DNA of 64,000 nucleotides from Eonycteris spelaea (Eukaryota; Chordata; Mammalia; Chiroptera; Pteropodidae): NCBI GenBank assembly GCA_003508835.1, contig PUFA01000105.1:3968001-4032000 (forward strand). Direction: 5' to 3'. This document shows positions 11,491-24,909 of this stretch, piece by piece. The notes under the pieces are model-generated. The model was not told the origin of the DNA, did no database searches, and was given only the letters and a program-made list of their open reading frames with translations. Positions within the stretch are counted from its first letter, which is position 1. Every line of letters starts with the position of its first letter. A program made the position numbers and the translations under genes.

Positions 11491-13540
11491 ACAGTCATTG
11501 AAGAAAAGGATTTACTCTAATAATACTTTCCTTAAAGCCAACTTTCCCAATCTTTCTATTTTTATAAAACGAGTATTATCTCACACACAAATAAGTATTC
11601 AAGTATTTTTATTTGTGTTGCAAAAATGACCTACAACTTCTTTTAAACCGAAAGCTTAAGTTTGAAACTGAAAATTGAGGTGTTTTTGTAGAATCCTCTT
11701 TTTTTCTTAAATGGCTTTGCTCCCTTCTTTTGATTTATTTTGCTCAGCCTCTGATGATAAAGGAGCTTTGCATTTCACCCAGGGACTCAAGAGAAAGTGT
11801 TATTAGCAGGAGTTTTCTATGAGAAAATTGCATCGAGTCCTATGGGTTTTCCAGATTTTGCTGGATTACAAATGGGGATTTTAGAAGGGTCGTGGGAAAT
11901 AAACTACTCACACCCACAGTGGAGAATATTTGAGACATCTAAGAAGGAGGATCAAGACAATATTAATGTCACTTTCCCTTTCAGACATGCCTTTAGATTT
12001 TGCACTGAAGATAAGTGAGGAAAACGTGAAAATTGTAACGTCTTTTACTGTTTTGAAGAAATCTCATTATACGTGAATGCAATTTTCGAAATATTTGATG
12101 TAGCAGTAGGATGAAAAATTACCCAATTTTGATAAGATAAAAAATACAATATCAACTACAATGAACAGTTTTAAGAGGACATGTATACAGCTAATAGACT
12201 ATTTAGCCTCTGGCACTTCCTCAAGTAATTGCTTGCTTTGCCCACACCATCATGCCTTGCGTTACCATTACTATTAGAATCATTAATTGCCTTTTTGCCT
12301 GTTTTAATTTGTATAGGTGTCATAGCAGTAATTAGATATCCTGCCCATTTTCCTACATAGCTGTCTCATTTTATTTCTTTAATTCTAATTTGAGAATTTA
12401 CTATTATCCCATTTCGCCCAAGTCATATTCCTCTATTTAGCTAATCATAATTGATTGCAAAAGCACAGATTAATTTTTTCCATATTTCTTGCTACCCAAC
12501 CCCATATCCCCGTAAGATCTCATTCAACATTATTTTTCAAAGATTGGTTCTTACTTCCAATTCTCAGAGTAAGCAAGCGCATAGAATCAAAGGAATCTAT
12601 TATCAGAAAAGTCTCTGAGTCTACTATTCATTTTATTCATCTGATACTCAGCACGGGCTGTATAATTTGTGGAGTTCAGCACTGAGTTCAGCTTCTTGTC
12701 CAAGAAATTAAGAATTTCAAGACAGTGACTGCAGAACATTAAACTAATCGTAGAGTGCTTCTGAGCATAGTCCCTCTATAACTGGCGGGTTCATATGGGA
12801 AGCCATCTTGAACTCCTCCCATACCTTTACCAAGTGATTATTGGGCCTCAGTTTACATACTTCAGAGACAGAAAGTTCACTAGTTCTCAAAGCCATCCAT
12901 TCCTGAGTTTACCATTTATGTCTGTTAGAGAGTTTGTCCTTCTCCTTTTAAAATAAGGATGCGGGTGGATGATGGCCCATGAGTTACTTCTGATATTTAT
13001 TATTGTTATTGTTGAATACTTGCTTTCTCACATTTTTTCATGCATCTAGTGTTTCTAAGGCAAACATGCCAAAGAAACTAAAATTATCTGACCATCTCTT
13101 CACCTTTCACCCCTTTATTCCTTTCATCTTCTTTACCAAGTAGTTCTCTCTTCTAAAATGAGAGTGAACAACATCCCAGCAAATACCTCCAGTATGGGTT
13201 TTTAAAAGGCAATGAATAGGGTAAGAGATGACAGAGAAAGTAATATGATGCCATTCAACTTAATTGTTGCTGGGCACAAATTATTACGAGAATACATAGT
13301 GACCAAAATCTAGGCATTAATAGAAATTTCAAAGGAAAGGACTTCATTGCCAAAATACACTAGTATGAATGGATTTCTTATTTGCTGTTGTGTGAGCAAT
13401 AAAATTAACCTCAGATATTCTTTTCGATGTATCCTTGATGAAATAACTAAGTGATTTATGTATTTTGTCTTGCTAATATTTTCACATTCGTCTTGTAGGC
13501 CGCTATGTGAACGAACTGCATTTAGCCACTTAGCAAAGGC
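11491..13540. other. Unassigned sequence, 2 kb
   Basis: Mostly single-copy-looking AT-rich text. The frames at 11797-12018 and 12455-12685 show no domain. A more balanced patch at 12780-12990 could be an old repeat, but I cannot assign it. Confidence 0.35.
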
Positions 13541-13820
13541 ACAGACTCACAGAAACAGAGGACAATGTGACGATTGCCAGAGGGGAGGGGCTTGGGAGTT
13601 GGATAAAAAAGGCGAAAGGATGAAGTACCAATTAGTAGTTACAAAGTAGTCATGGGGACAGAGGACAGCATAGGGAATGTAGTTAATAGTATTGTAATGG
13701 CCATGTGTAGAGCCAAATGGGTGACAGTAATCAGGAGGATCACCTCAAATACTTTATAAATGTCTAACCAACCTACTGTATACCTGAAACTAACATAAAA
13801 AGAAAATTTAAAAAAAGAAA
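13541..13820 (+). repeat. L1 LINE 3' UTR, 5'-truncated
   Basis: The run GATTGCCAGAGGGGAGGGG, CATGGGGACAGAGGACAGC, ATAAATGTCTAACCAACC and TATACCTGAAACTAACATAA with an A-rich tail is the typical L1 3' UTR in laurasiatherians. It ends at about 13820 in an A-rich tail. ORF2 is absent. Confidence 0.85.
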
Positions 13821-14069
13821 TTTTTATTCCATGTTTTTGTTAATCTCGTTATATATATTTATCCATTAAAAAAAATCTGATTTAAACGTAAACAGATAAA
13901 TAAGAACTTTTGCTAGTGCTATTGAAGACAGCTTACTGAAATCATATGCTCTGTCTGAGAACGTTGAAGGAGAATGCAGAAGTGGTATTTAAACTGAGCT
14001 TTTAAAATGACTTGGGTTTGAAAAAGATATGAAAAAATGTATATACCAAATGAGAGCAACAGCATGCCA

Positions 14070-14520
14070 TTCATTCATTTAATCAAGGAATAGTCACTGA
14101 GTACCTACCTTATGCCAGGTACCTGGGAGGCAAGAGTTGCAACACAGCCTAGAGAGATGCTGAAAATTCAGAGGATAACTGTGGTAGGAGCAATCAGGTT
14201 GGTGTTTGGGTCTGAAAGGTGTTGGTATGAATGAAAATGAGCGAATAGGTTGAGAACCGATTGTGCCAAGTTATGGAAATTGGATTTTACATCATATATA
14301 ATGAAGTTTTTCAGCAGCGAGGTGGCAGGAACCATTTTACTTTTAGAAAGATAACCCTGACAGCTATATAGAGAGCGAGCTAGAGGGAGGGAGAAATGGG
14401 GTGGCAGTTAGGTGAGTTATGAGGCTGTTATTATAATCGTCCAGGTGAGAAATGACGAAGACCCAGGCCTAAGTGGTGACAGTTCGATGACGAAGATAGA
14501 CTGAACGTGAGAGACATGTA
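14070..14520 (-). repeat. L2 LINE 3' region
   Basis: Read on the minus strand, the segment contains recognisable L2 landmarks in order. CATTCATTCATTTAATCAAGG with TGAGTACCTACCTTATGCCA marks the 3' end, AGAAAGATAACCCTGACAGC matches the L2 passage usually written AGAAAGATCACTCTGGCTGC, and GAGGCTGTTATTATAATCGT with CCAGGTGAGAAATGACGA follows. It is old and diverged. Confidence 0.75.
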
Positions 14521-15174
14521 TGGGGGAAAATGGACAGTATTTGGTGACAAAGCATTTTACTGTCAATCATAGCAAAACTGCTTTATTATAAGAAATATAT
14601 AATACAAAAACATATGCATTACTTATAACCAGATATTCATATTCTTGATATAATAATTATTTTGTTGAATTTGATCACTTTTGTATACCTCAAGTTTAAA
14701 GAAAATTTAGATTGACAATATTGATAATAGGACTAGAAAGGATTAATTCTTGCAAAACATAGAAATTTTAGAATTTGTGTTGGAGTCACTGTTTTCATTT
14801 TTTAGGGAGAAGACTGAGGTCCAGACAACAAATCTAGTTAATGACAGAACCCAGGTCTCCTGGCTCTGTTGATATGAGGTGTCAAAATGGCTTAAATCTT
14901 TTTATTCTATAAATGAGTATGTTCATGCATTTTTGGAATAATCTTTGTTCCTAATTTGTTAACACCTAGGACAACCCACTTTCAACTTTGCACGTAATCG
15001 TCCTGCAGTGTATGAGCAAACACATGCTTCAGGGAGAACAAAACCATTTCACTGTATTTTACTTTATTATTTTTGAGGGACTGTAGTAACATGATCAGCA
15101 GCTATCTTAGTACGTTATGAAGAAAATAGAATTATGCCATTCTTAGATATTTCGAAAAAAATTTAAAATAACGG
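14521..15174. other. Unassigned sequence; possible small MIR trace
   Basis: A short phrase at 14805-14865 (GGGAGAAGACTGAGGTCCAG, then ACAGAACCCAGGTCTCCTGG) resembles the reverse complement of the MIR core but is too short to call firmly. Nothing else recognised. Confidence 0.35.
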
Positions 15175-15707
15175 TGCATATATATGTATACATATATGTA
15201 TGTATATGTGTATATATATGTATATATGCACAATGGAATATTACTCAGCTGTAGGCAAGAATGAAATCTTGCCATCTGCACCAACATGGATGAACTTAGA
15301 GGGTATATGCCAAGTGAGATACCTCAGAGAAAGACAAATACCATATGATTTCACTTATATGTGGAATCTAAAGAAATAATAAATGAACAAATAAAACAGA
15401 AACAAACTCATAGATACAGCAAACAAATTAATGGTTACCAGATGGATAGGGGTTTGGGAGGATGAGTGAAAAAGATGGACGGGATTAAGAAGTATAAGTT
15501 GCCAGTTATAAAAAAAAGTCACAGGGATGTAAAGTATGGCATAGGGAATTATAGTCAACAATACTGTAATAATTATGTATAGTGTCAGATGGGTAATAGA
15601 CTTGTTGGGGTGATCACTTTGTAAGGTATAGAAATGTCTAAACACTATGGTGTACACCTGAAACTAATATTGCATTAACTGTAATTGAAAAATAAATTTA
15701 AAAAAAT
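15175..15707 (+). repeat. L1 LINE 3' end including the last ORF2 codons and 3' UTR
   Basis: From CAATGGAATATTACTCAGCT (15231) through AGAGAAAGACAAATACCATA, TTCACTTATATGTGGAATCT and ATAGAAATGTCTAAACACTA to ACACCTGAAACTAATATTGC plus an A-rich tail. This is the best preserved L1 3' end of its type in the window. The 5' edge falls in a TATG-rich tract (15177-15230). Minus-strand frame 15355-15657 is an antisense shadow. Confidence 0.92.
15177..15230. repeat. TATG/TATA microsatellite at the 5' edge of an L1
   Basis: Alternating TATATG and TATACA units directly abut CAATGGAATATTACTC of the L1. L1s normally carry a short TATATATACA just before this phrase, so the tract probably grew from it. Confidence 0.85.
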
Positions 15708-18700
15708 CTAGATGATGTGACAAATTCAGCCAGCATCTAATATAGAAGTACCTAATAAACAAAACAGATTTTGAATGCTTTATGAGAAAAAAGAAAAGTA
15801 CCAAAAATTTGGAACATATCCACACGCACAAAAAGAGATCAAACTAGTTTGTTTTGTTTGAGGTGATATTGAATGAAATAAATGGGAATATATCCATCTA
15901 CTTGATTTTGTTTTTAAGTAATACTAGAAAGAATTACAAGTTATAAAGATTACTAGTTTTGATTGTAAGAGAGGATGAAGAAAAACAATGACTAGATGAA
16001 TAAATACAGAGCAGTTCGAATGGAGATAACCTCAGATGAAGAAAATAATTGTCCAAGTTTCCGGATAAACATGTCCAGAGTTTTGACAGAGGCAAAACAA
16101 AGTACAATATGTATCTAGATGGAGAGAAATACACTCAGGCAAAATGTGTTAACCTTAGAGAAGAAGCAGAGAAGGTCTATTGCAGTCCACACGCTAACAG
16201 TTTTTTGGTAACTACAGTATATGCAATACAGCAGTCAATACAAGTTCATTCAGAAGCAGAACTTTCTGGCTCTGAGTGTACTCCAGTGGACAGTGCAGAT
16301 CTGGTCTGCACTCCTTTGTGTTCAGGACAGAGTGAGGAATGATTCAGTGTGACCAGACTTCAGAGGTGGCTGTCCTACAACCTGAAGTTTTGGGAAATAG
16401 ATATTTCTGCTCAGTGACTGGGCTGCATTGATATCAGAATTAATTTGGCCTCTAGAGGAGGTATGTTCTCTCTGGAAAAGTGTTTCGTAGAGGTGATTAT
16501 CCCTCAAGTCCTTCATTAATCAACAAAATACCAATAAAGAGGGAAAATAAAAGTTGCTAAATTACTTATAATTCCTGAGTGAGGTATTTGAGCCACTGGA
16601 GGATTAATTTTTTAAAACTAATGACTTTCATGAAAGGACTCTGTTCATTAACAAAGAATTATGAAATTATCTCAGATTTGGAAGTTTGCTAATAATAGGA
16701 AAGCAAATGAAATTAAGAGGGTCTAGATAAAGTCATGTTTGTTTAATGTACATTTTATTTTATTCTTTTTAAAAAAATTGTAGATAGCACAGTTACATTT
16801 ATTTACTGAGTACTCTTTTTGAGTTTACAAAAAAAAAAGAAAATGTCTCTGGGAGGGAACAAACACCCTGATATTGCACATTATATTATTTGCCACACAG
16901 ATTCATGAAAGATGGAGAAAGAATTTTAAAGTTAAAAAAAAATACATAGTGTATATGTTTAAAGAATCAACAAAACTCACTGAAGGCAAAGTGAGTCATG
17001 GTGACTTTCCATTGTGTGCTCATTTATCTCTTTATTCATGTGGGTAGACTTTGGAAGTCTACTTTTGATATCATAGTTGGTGACAGTTTCAGGCTTTACA
17101 GACTTTTGACAGATGGAATCATGAATTTATTGATTCAATATTCTCAAACCTAACATACTGCAGATGCAGAAGTAACATAATAAGGGTTTATGACATGCTC
17201 AGAATTAGTTATGATATATTTGAGTATTTTAATCCTAAGTACATTTTGGATCTCAAATATTGTCATGGTCTGTTATAAAAGGATCTAAATTAATTAGATG
17301 AAAGCATCATCTGCCTATATGCAAATTTGGGGAGGGTGTTTCTAATTGACATGCCAAATTCCACACAGTGTAACTAAATTGCCACAGGAGATTTAAAGCA
17401 ATTATCTGAGCAATCTGGTCAAGACGAATTTATAATTATCAACAAATATTTATAAAGTGTCCACTGAGTGCCTGGTTTAATATTAGTTGCTATAAATCTG
17501 TTAAAATTTCTGGAAGAAAATCTGATGATGAAGATTGAGATGGGAGAGAGGTTAGGGCAGGGGGTAAAATTCTCATCAAAGAATGAGATTCTAAGTCTTC
17601 AAGAAAAGATGAACTAGGATTTCAAAAAGAAAAAATCTTGTTTATATTTTTATTCATTATATCTTATGGCAATTCTACAATAAACATATACTTACATTAG
17701 GTTTTTAATGAGTCAATTAAGATATTTAAAAATTATTCTTTATTTTAAAAAAGGTTGCTGTATTATAAAGGCTTTTAGCCATATTTTCAGTTAACAAGTT
17801 AAATTTGGGGTGAGATACTCTCAGGAAAGAAAATAAAAAGAAAAAAGGTGATATGTGTCTTGATTTAGAAGGCTGAATGTCATTTTCACTTATGATGAGG
17901 TGGGGGTGGGATGGAGAGAGAAAGCCTCTGACAGCAAAAATTATTTTCTTCTTAAAAATTATTTGCCTTTACACATGGATTTATAAAATAAAATCTATAC
18001 ATTTCCACCACTTTTTCTTTGTAAACCAATTTATGTTCAGTAAGACAAAAATACGTTTTACATCAATAATCCAATTTATTGTAATGAGTCTTGAATGAAG
18101 TTCTTGCTAAGAAAAGCCATGTGATGGTGACTTAGTTCTATTCTATTTCATTCTTATAATAAATTTAAAAAATGCAAACATACACTACACTTATTTCATT
18201 ACACACAAATCTCCAATGGTAAGCAACAATGCAGTTTTAAATGACTTTTTCTAGAATTGGAAGAAAGAAGCACAAGAGATAAAAAGAAAAATCCATGCTT
18301 AATAGAAATTAAGTAGTAGACACATAGGTCTACATTCTAAATACACAGGTATTTTGTTCTTCTAATTTTAAGTATTGAGTTTAATTTCAGATTATTTTTG
18401 AAAGGTCTGGATGTTAACTAACCAATTGTCACATGTACTTTAATTTATGAGTAAGCACAGCAACTCCTCTATTGTGGTAATCTGCATTTTTAGTTATCTC
18501 CTGAAGCTGGGTAGCTGAGGCTCATGAGTTGATAGGGTAACAAGCTTCTCTACATGTTACTATTGGCTATACTGTGAGAGAGTATGCACGTGAACTCTTC
18601 TATGTTGATCAGCAAAAGAACAGCATATTTCCAGCTTAATGGATCAAGTTGGCATTTCACCTATGACCATCCACTATTTAATGGCAGCTCAATCCTTAGT

Positions 18701-18790
18701 CCATAAAGATGGATACAAGATTGTATTATCAAAATATTGCCAATAAAATCATTTGGATGTATTTAGCACTATCAATTCACATTTATGTAG
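15708..18790. other. Unassigned AT-rich sequence, 3.1 kb
   Basis: No family recognised. A 97-codon frame (16049-16342) lies in slightly more balanced sequence (16050-16460) and reads without repeats, but it has no domain, no splice context I can defend, and is overlapped on the minus strand. Everything else is A- or T-rich. Confidence 0.35.
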
Positions 18791-18850
18791 AGCACATACA
18801 TATATATTTTTGGTTATATATGTGTTATATATTATATTTTTATATAAATT
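18791..18850. repeat. TA-rich low-complexity tract
   Basis: ATACATATATATTTTTGG followed by TTATATATGTGTTATATATT; a decayed TA repeat. Confidence 0.6.
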
Positions 18851-19217
18851 AAAATGACAGGAACCAATGATAAAATGTAATTAACTGGAACCCTTGGAAG
18901 TTGAGTCCAAAAATCAATGTGGTGGGAACTATAACAACCTAATCTAAACTAACTAACCCATTGAACTCACATTTATTGTGATTAATATTGAAGGGGAAAA
19001 GTAAGTCCAGAATTTTCAGAGCTCCTTATTTTCCAAGAGAACTCATAAATTTTGATGTGACATGTCCCTGCTTAAAAACAGTAAGAAAATGGTGCAGTCC
19101 AAATTCACACGTCTGTGGAAAAGACGAAAATAATTTTCAAGCCTCCAGGTTGTACTCAGAATGATGTGAAACACAGTGCCACTTGAATTAGTTATAACCT
19201 GCGATAGAAGTTGTAAC

Positions 19218-19219
<2 letters not shown>
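18851..19219. other. Unassigned sequence
   Basis: Nothing recognised; one antisense frame extends into the neighbouring CA repeat as a VCVCVC translation. Confidence 0.4.

Positions 19220-19255
<36 letters not shown>
19220..19255. repeat. (CA)n dinucleotide microsatellite, about 18 units
   Basis: Thirty-six bases of uninterrupted alternating C and A, likely polymorphic. Confidence 0.96.
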
Positions 19256-19256
<1 letters not shown>

Positions 19257-20494
19257 TAATTTTCATTTATCCAAAATGAAAATTGGTTTTTATTCTAAAA
19301 CATTTTTGTTCTTTTTTATGCTTATTTCTGGATAGTATCTTAAATTGATGTTGGACCACATAGATCCATATTAAATAATTGTAAAACACATAGTAATCGA
19401 CATATAATAAGTATTCTTATCTTTTAAGTCATCTACAATGGCAACATTTTTAAAGCAGGATAGAGAGGAAGGATGGAAAGTATAATGTATGTGGCTAAAG
19501 AAATGTTTAAAGAGTTATGGCTCTTCAAAAGCAGATTAATAAAAAAAGTTGTTTATTTTTTTTCTAGTGAAATCATTAAAATTATACATGTACAAGTTAT
19601 TTTTGGTTTATTTTTGTTTATATTGTTTTTATTTCTTGTTATGCCGTTTTAATAAACACAATGAGAGATGTATCAGGAGAATAAAGATTTCTGGAAAAAG
19701 AAGAGAAGGTAGTATATGTGTAGGGAAGGAAAGAATCTACAAAAGTAAACTGGATAGAGCAGGTAAAAGGAAGACGTGACCTGCAGTGTATGGAAAAGGC
19801 CACCTGTGAAAAGGCATCTAGTCCCTACGAGCCATGGAGAGGCTCAGGAATTCAATGCTGGATGCATGGAAGGAGGACATGAGAAATGGGACCGGATTAG
19901 ACTTTTCTTGAGGGTATTATTTGACACTGCCCAAGTCCCTTGTCCTCTTCCTCCTGGGTAGAATATGTGGCAGACAGACTCTGAACTCAGTAGTAGCACG
20001 AGCTCTGTCCATTAAGGTAACTAATAATAAAATCGATATAAATATATAGAACGGAAGAGAGAAGAGGAAGAAAAGAATAGTGTGAAATGCTCAATCCACA
20101 AAAGAGCTGCATAAACATGTTAGAGATATCAGAATAAACAAGGAGGTTAAGAGAGATTGTACCAGGAACACGGGATAAAGGGGCGGGGTGAAAAGAAAAA
20201 GAGTCTGTTGCTTTTCATTCACTATACATACTGCACTGGTATTGATTTGACCTTTTAAATATAATCTGCATAATTTTGGTTAAAATATTTAAAAACCAGT
20301 TCAGTATGTAAAAGTTAAAAAAAATGTGGGAACCCCTGATGAGAGTCAATGTGGTTAAAATGGGAAGCTGAATAAGAATATTCAGAAAAAAAGCAATGGA
20401 GTTAGCAAAATATGCTGGAGATTTCATTTTGCTGTCTACCTATTTTTAAGTCTTTTCAGGCATTTTAGTTTATTGTGTGTGTGATATCATTGTG
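19256..20494. other. Unassigned sequence
   Basis: Frames at 19549-19779, 19776-19961 and 20215-20427 have no recognisable family. The left half is T- and A-rich; a more balanced patch spans 19740-20000. Confidence 0.35.
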
Positions 20495-20603
20495 AGCTAT
20501 ATATATATGTATGTGTGTATCTATATTTAAGTATATGTGTCTATTAACATATGTGGCTGGATATTATTATTTTCTTTTTCTCTTTTTTAATTTTTTTTTT
20601 TTT
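20495..20603. repeat. TA/TG tract followed by a T13 run
   Basis: TATATATATATGTATGTGTG (around 20500) is followed by T-rich sequence and a 13-base T-run at 20591-20603. A T-run of this kind can be the tail of an inverted retroposon, but no SINE or LINE body was recognised beside it. Confidence 0.6.
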
Positions 20604-23546
20604 ACCACTGTTCAGTAGAACATGTAGGAATGCCAACCATACATGTTAGCTTCTGGCAAGTTTGTGATACACTGGGCAGAGACAGCAGAAGTAGAGTACA
20701 CGTCTTTTCTGGATTTTGATCTCCTAGGAGATTGGGCATCCTCAGGAATAAGTACAGTGGTTGTGGAAATAAACAACTTCCCCCATGATATCAATAGATT
20801 CTCTTAGGTTAGAGAAGGAGAACCTCCTCCATCCTGGGATGGATGGAGAAAATGAAAACAAGACAGGCAGATAGGCAAGCGCTGTTTTCTTCACAGCACC
20901 TCTCCTGAGAGACAGCAAGACTCTTGGTAATTAATTCTGTTGTACCCGAGCGTTTAGGGCCATATGCACAATTACGGAGATGAAGATTCGGTGACTAAAG
21001 TATGAGACAGAGGTATCAGAGAACAATTGGATCAGAAAAACAATACATATACAATTAAAAGTGAAGGTCATCAGTGCTGCTACCATTAGACTACCCAAGA
21101 GTGAAAATTGCAGAGAACATCATGATGGTGGTAAAATCCAGGAGCAAATATGGTTACATCTAGTAAAGCTGACTTTTAATTCTTGCTGTCAGCTTTGAAG
21201 AATGTAGACTCTTAGTCAGAAATCGAGTTGAGTTATATATATAAAAGTAACACTGCATATCTTATCTAGGTGAGATTTCTGACCTGGATTCCTGTTCGCT
21301 ACACCTGCCTAAATCTAAATAAAAGTTGGCATGATGGATGCCGAAAGGGCAAGAAGGGTTGCCTCATGTTGTTCTAAGAATTAGTCTAATTCTGCCTGTC
21401 TTCTGGGCTTTGTTTTTTTTTGAAAGAAAATTTCTTTTACAACTCTGTTCTGCATTTGTTTTAGGGCTTGTTTAGGTAACCCCTGAAAGTTCTTTTATGC
21501 AGTTTTCTTATATGAGAAACTGATTTGTATTCAAGGACCCCGGCAATACTGTAGTTAGCGTATGCATACATTCTAGACCTTGGAAATGTGACACTTTCAA
21601 GTTTCTCTATTTAAATATTTACATCACTGCTGAATTTTTGGAAAGTGGCAGAGAGATACGTATAGAAGTAAGCTAAGTGAATTAAGCTAAGTATATTAAT
21701 TTACTTATACTTAAGTAAATTATTGGTTTTATTTTATTGCATCCACACCTGATTTGAAAACTTGTAGAATAATGTTAACCTTTATAAAATGTATATTTCA
21801 CATATATTAGTATATATTCAGATATGCTTATGTTTCAGATATTTTGAGATATTTAATAAGCAGAAGCACGGTCATAGACAGGCTTTAGCTAGTCTTGTTT
21901 TTAGCTATTTAGTTAAAAGTTTTCCTTTCTTCTTTTAAAGTATCTAAGATTGTGTTAGCAATGAGGAAATTTACTCTTCTTCATAAATGAAACACTGAAT
22001 GACCAGAGGGAGAAGCACAGATACAAGAGACCCAAGATGAACAGAAAAAAAGGCTGAAGCAATACAATGGGTCATTTTCTGTTACCTAAAGTAAATTGAC
22101 TGCCATACTAGATTATTTATTTATTGGTTGTTTTCAGACAATAATAAACCTGAAGACTAATGTTAGGAACAATGTATTTTATGATTCTCGTACTAAAGGC
22201 ACAAGGTTACATTTAGAATATAAAAATGGCATTAATTAATATACAATTTTAGTACTAAAGTAGCGTTGCCTACTATACAAAATATATATTATTTCTAGCA
22301 AGTTTGGAAAATATAGACAACACGTTAGAATAAGTATTTATATTTTTTCAACCCAAGAGAATGAAGTGATTACCTCCAGAGATAGTATACAGAAAGAAAC
22401 TACCTGAGGCTTAACAATTCTGGACAGAGATTTTCCAATGAAACTAAGAATTGACCATCAAATATATTAGGAACTTATGAGTGGGGTTTTTTTCCTTTCT
22501 ATTTTTGTTGTCGTTTTCCACAGAAGTCACAATAAAGGAGAGTTACATTTAAGAAGGTGGGAGAGATTTTAAGTCTAAGTACTTATTTGACAAAATGTAG
22601 GTCATTAATGATTGCAAAAAGTACAATGTCACTTTTCAGTGATTGAGATGAATCTAGATTAAAACAGGCTACAAAGGATATGGAGACTTTAATTTGGTAA
22701 TATAGAGGATTACATATAAAAACACTATGGTTACAAAATGCTTAGAAAAACTCAAAATTAACATTTTAAAAATAAATATCTGAATGTACAGAAAAAGTAG
22801 AGGCAGCATTAGAAGTCAAAAATAAAAGCAGAGTTGAAATACAGACTTATTTTCTCTTGTGAAAATCTAGAGGCTAGACTGTATAATCAGACAATTTTGA
22901 TTTAACAAACAGTAAAAATAGGGTTAATTACCTTTATGTATTGAGAAGGCTTGGACCAAAATCCCTGCAAAACTAGAACACTGAATATAAAGAAAGAATA
23001 GAAACAATTCATTATTAAAAAAACAAAAACAAAAACTCTCATAGAAAGTTGTCATCTTTGGCTTATTTTCTAGGTGGATAAACAGTTTCTCCAAAGATTT
23101 GTAAGACCTGATATGTCCTCACACAAGATTGTGTTCAAATTTATGCTAATGAATTAACAGTGGAAATATAGTGGTCAGTTAGTTCTGAGTCACCTTTCTC
23201 TACCTGGAAACAATTCAATACTATAAAGAAAATATTTGTTATTTTTTTAAAAATTGGAAGTTTGAGGAAACCTCATATTATAATTTATATGTATGACATC
23301 CCAAATGAAATTAAGATAATCAGAGTATTCAGCAAGTCCCACAAGAAGTTGCAATAATATAGCAAAAAGCATGGCCTGTATGAAGGGTTCTCATAATGCT
23401 AGAGGTTTGAAATGGTTTTCTATAAGAAGAAACAACTCTGAATGGAAATTACAACTATTAAGGCTAATAGTGCATAAAAACTGTGGACTCTGAAGAGAGC
23501 AAGTACAAAAGTGCTTAGGGGAGCTCAAAGGAGAACAGAGAAAGCA
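20604..23546. other. Unassigned AT-rich sequence, 2.9 kb
   Basis: No repeat family could be named. The region around 22,600-23,050 is A-rich on the + strand, with phrases such as GCAGCATTAGAAGTCAAAAA that are reminiscent of very old LINE sequence, but not enough to call. Confidence 0.35.
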
Positions 23547-23572
23547 TGATGAATGAATGAATGAATGAATGG
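23547..23572. repeat. (GAAT)n microsatellite, about 6 units
   Basis: ATGAATGAATGAATGAATGA followed by ATGG; short and nearly perfect. Confidence 0.85.
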
Positions 23573-24832
23573 AATAAAATAAACTTCTTAAAGAAACTAT
23601 TACTTGGAAGCAAAGGCTTTGCCACCTGGGGCCCCGCCTTTGAGCGAACTGAAGGAGGTCATAGTTGGCAATACAACACCCCTAAAACTGGTAAATTCTT
23701 AGAGGCATGGCCTCTCACGCACGTCAAATATTAATGGAAGGGTATGTCAGTGTGACTACAGAGGAGACAGTTCTCAATGTGGAAAAGATAGAGCGTGGCC
23801 TGAACATTTAACTGGCTCAATCCCATCTCAACAGGAAACTTTCGCGAATAGCTTGTGTAGAAAAATCCAATTCTTTCAAATATGTGTAGCAGAAAGAATT
23901 GGCATGACGTTTATAGAAAGACATTGAGAGAGCGAAAAGGGAGCTTATGTGAGAGAATGAGAAAGCTAGAGAGATAGCTACACTCTTTCCCAGCTGTTCT
24001 TTAGAGAGAGCTAAAATTTTCCCATGAAGACAAATTCATGTCATGGAAGGGCACAATATCTAGGAAAGATCATTCTAGAGTGAAAAGCAAGGCATGTTCT
24101 AGTAATAATATTAGGTATCGGAGGAGACGTCTCTTTCTTGTATTTAGAGGTGCACAATAATATAGCATTTTTCTATGCTAAAAGTGTCTTTAAGAGCATG
24201 AGATTTTTGCTAAAGGGTCAAGAAAGGATAATGGAAGCGTAAATTCTTGATGAGGTGAGAGAGAAAGCCACTCACATGTGGAAAGAGACTGATTATTGCA
24301 AAGATAAGTGACGCCTCTTAGGCAGAAATAGTAAAGAAGAAGGAAAACAAGTAGATATTGATATGTTCATAGACTAGCCCTGAGAAGATTGAAATGTTCC
24401 TGACAGTTTCTATTTTCACAGTGAAATATAAGGTAATTATCAGCTCAAATTGTGTATTTGATCACAATAAGAGATGAGGGATGTTCGAAGAATGAGGAGA
24501 AGGTAAAAATATTGTACAGAAAAGAGATGTGAACTGAATGATGCATCATTTAAAAAAAATGATGTCCAATAGCATGAGAAAGGGTATGAAAGGGTATGAA
24601 AAAAGCTCAAAAATACAATGTTTCTTATAGATGTTATAATACTCATAAAAATCATAAGTAGTACATAAATTAAAATTGGTGCTACCCCATACTCCCAAGG
24701 ACACATCCTCTTGTATTCAGATAATTTCCTATTGTATCTAGATGGCAAATGTTAACAGTTGGAAGGTCTAGTCTTGGAAATATTTTTCTATAAATGCATT
24801 GAGATATGTGTATATGTACATATATATTACTT
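23573..24832. other. Unassigned sequence
   Basis: A more balanced patch (23,600-23,840, with GGGGCCCCGCC at 23,628-23,638) could be an old DNA transposon or single-copy element. The remainder is purine-rich with many GAGA stretches. The 102-codon minus frame (24440-24748) is hydrophobic and domain-free. Confidence 0.35.
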
Positions 24833-24909
24833 GTCTATCTCCCTGTCTATCATCTCTCTCTCTCTATCACCTATCCTCAATCTATCATCTATCTATCTAT
24901 TATCTATCA
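24833..24909. repeat. Imperfect (CTAT)n/(CT)n microsatellite
   Basis: TCTATCT, CATCTCTCTCTCTCTATC and ATCTATCTATCTATTATCTA units. It produces the S/Y/I/L-rich frame 24806-24997, which is not a gene. Confidence 0.9.

Noticed and set aside
16049..16342. 97-codon plus frame as a candidate exon
   Set aside because: Overlapped by minus-strand frames, no recognisable protein family, no convincing splice sites.
20591..20603. T-runs here and at 30320-30336, 37251-37264, 48390-48408 and 60781-60794 as tails of reversed retroposons
   Set aside because: No SINE or LINE body could be read next to any of them.
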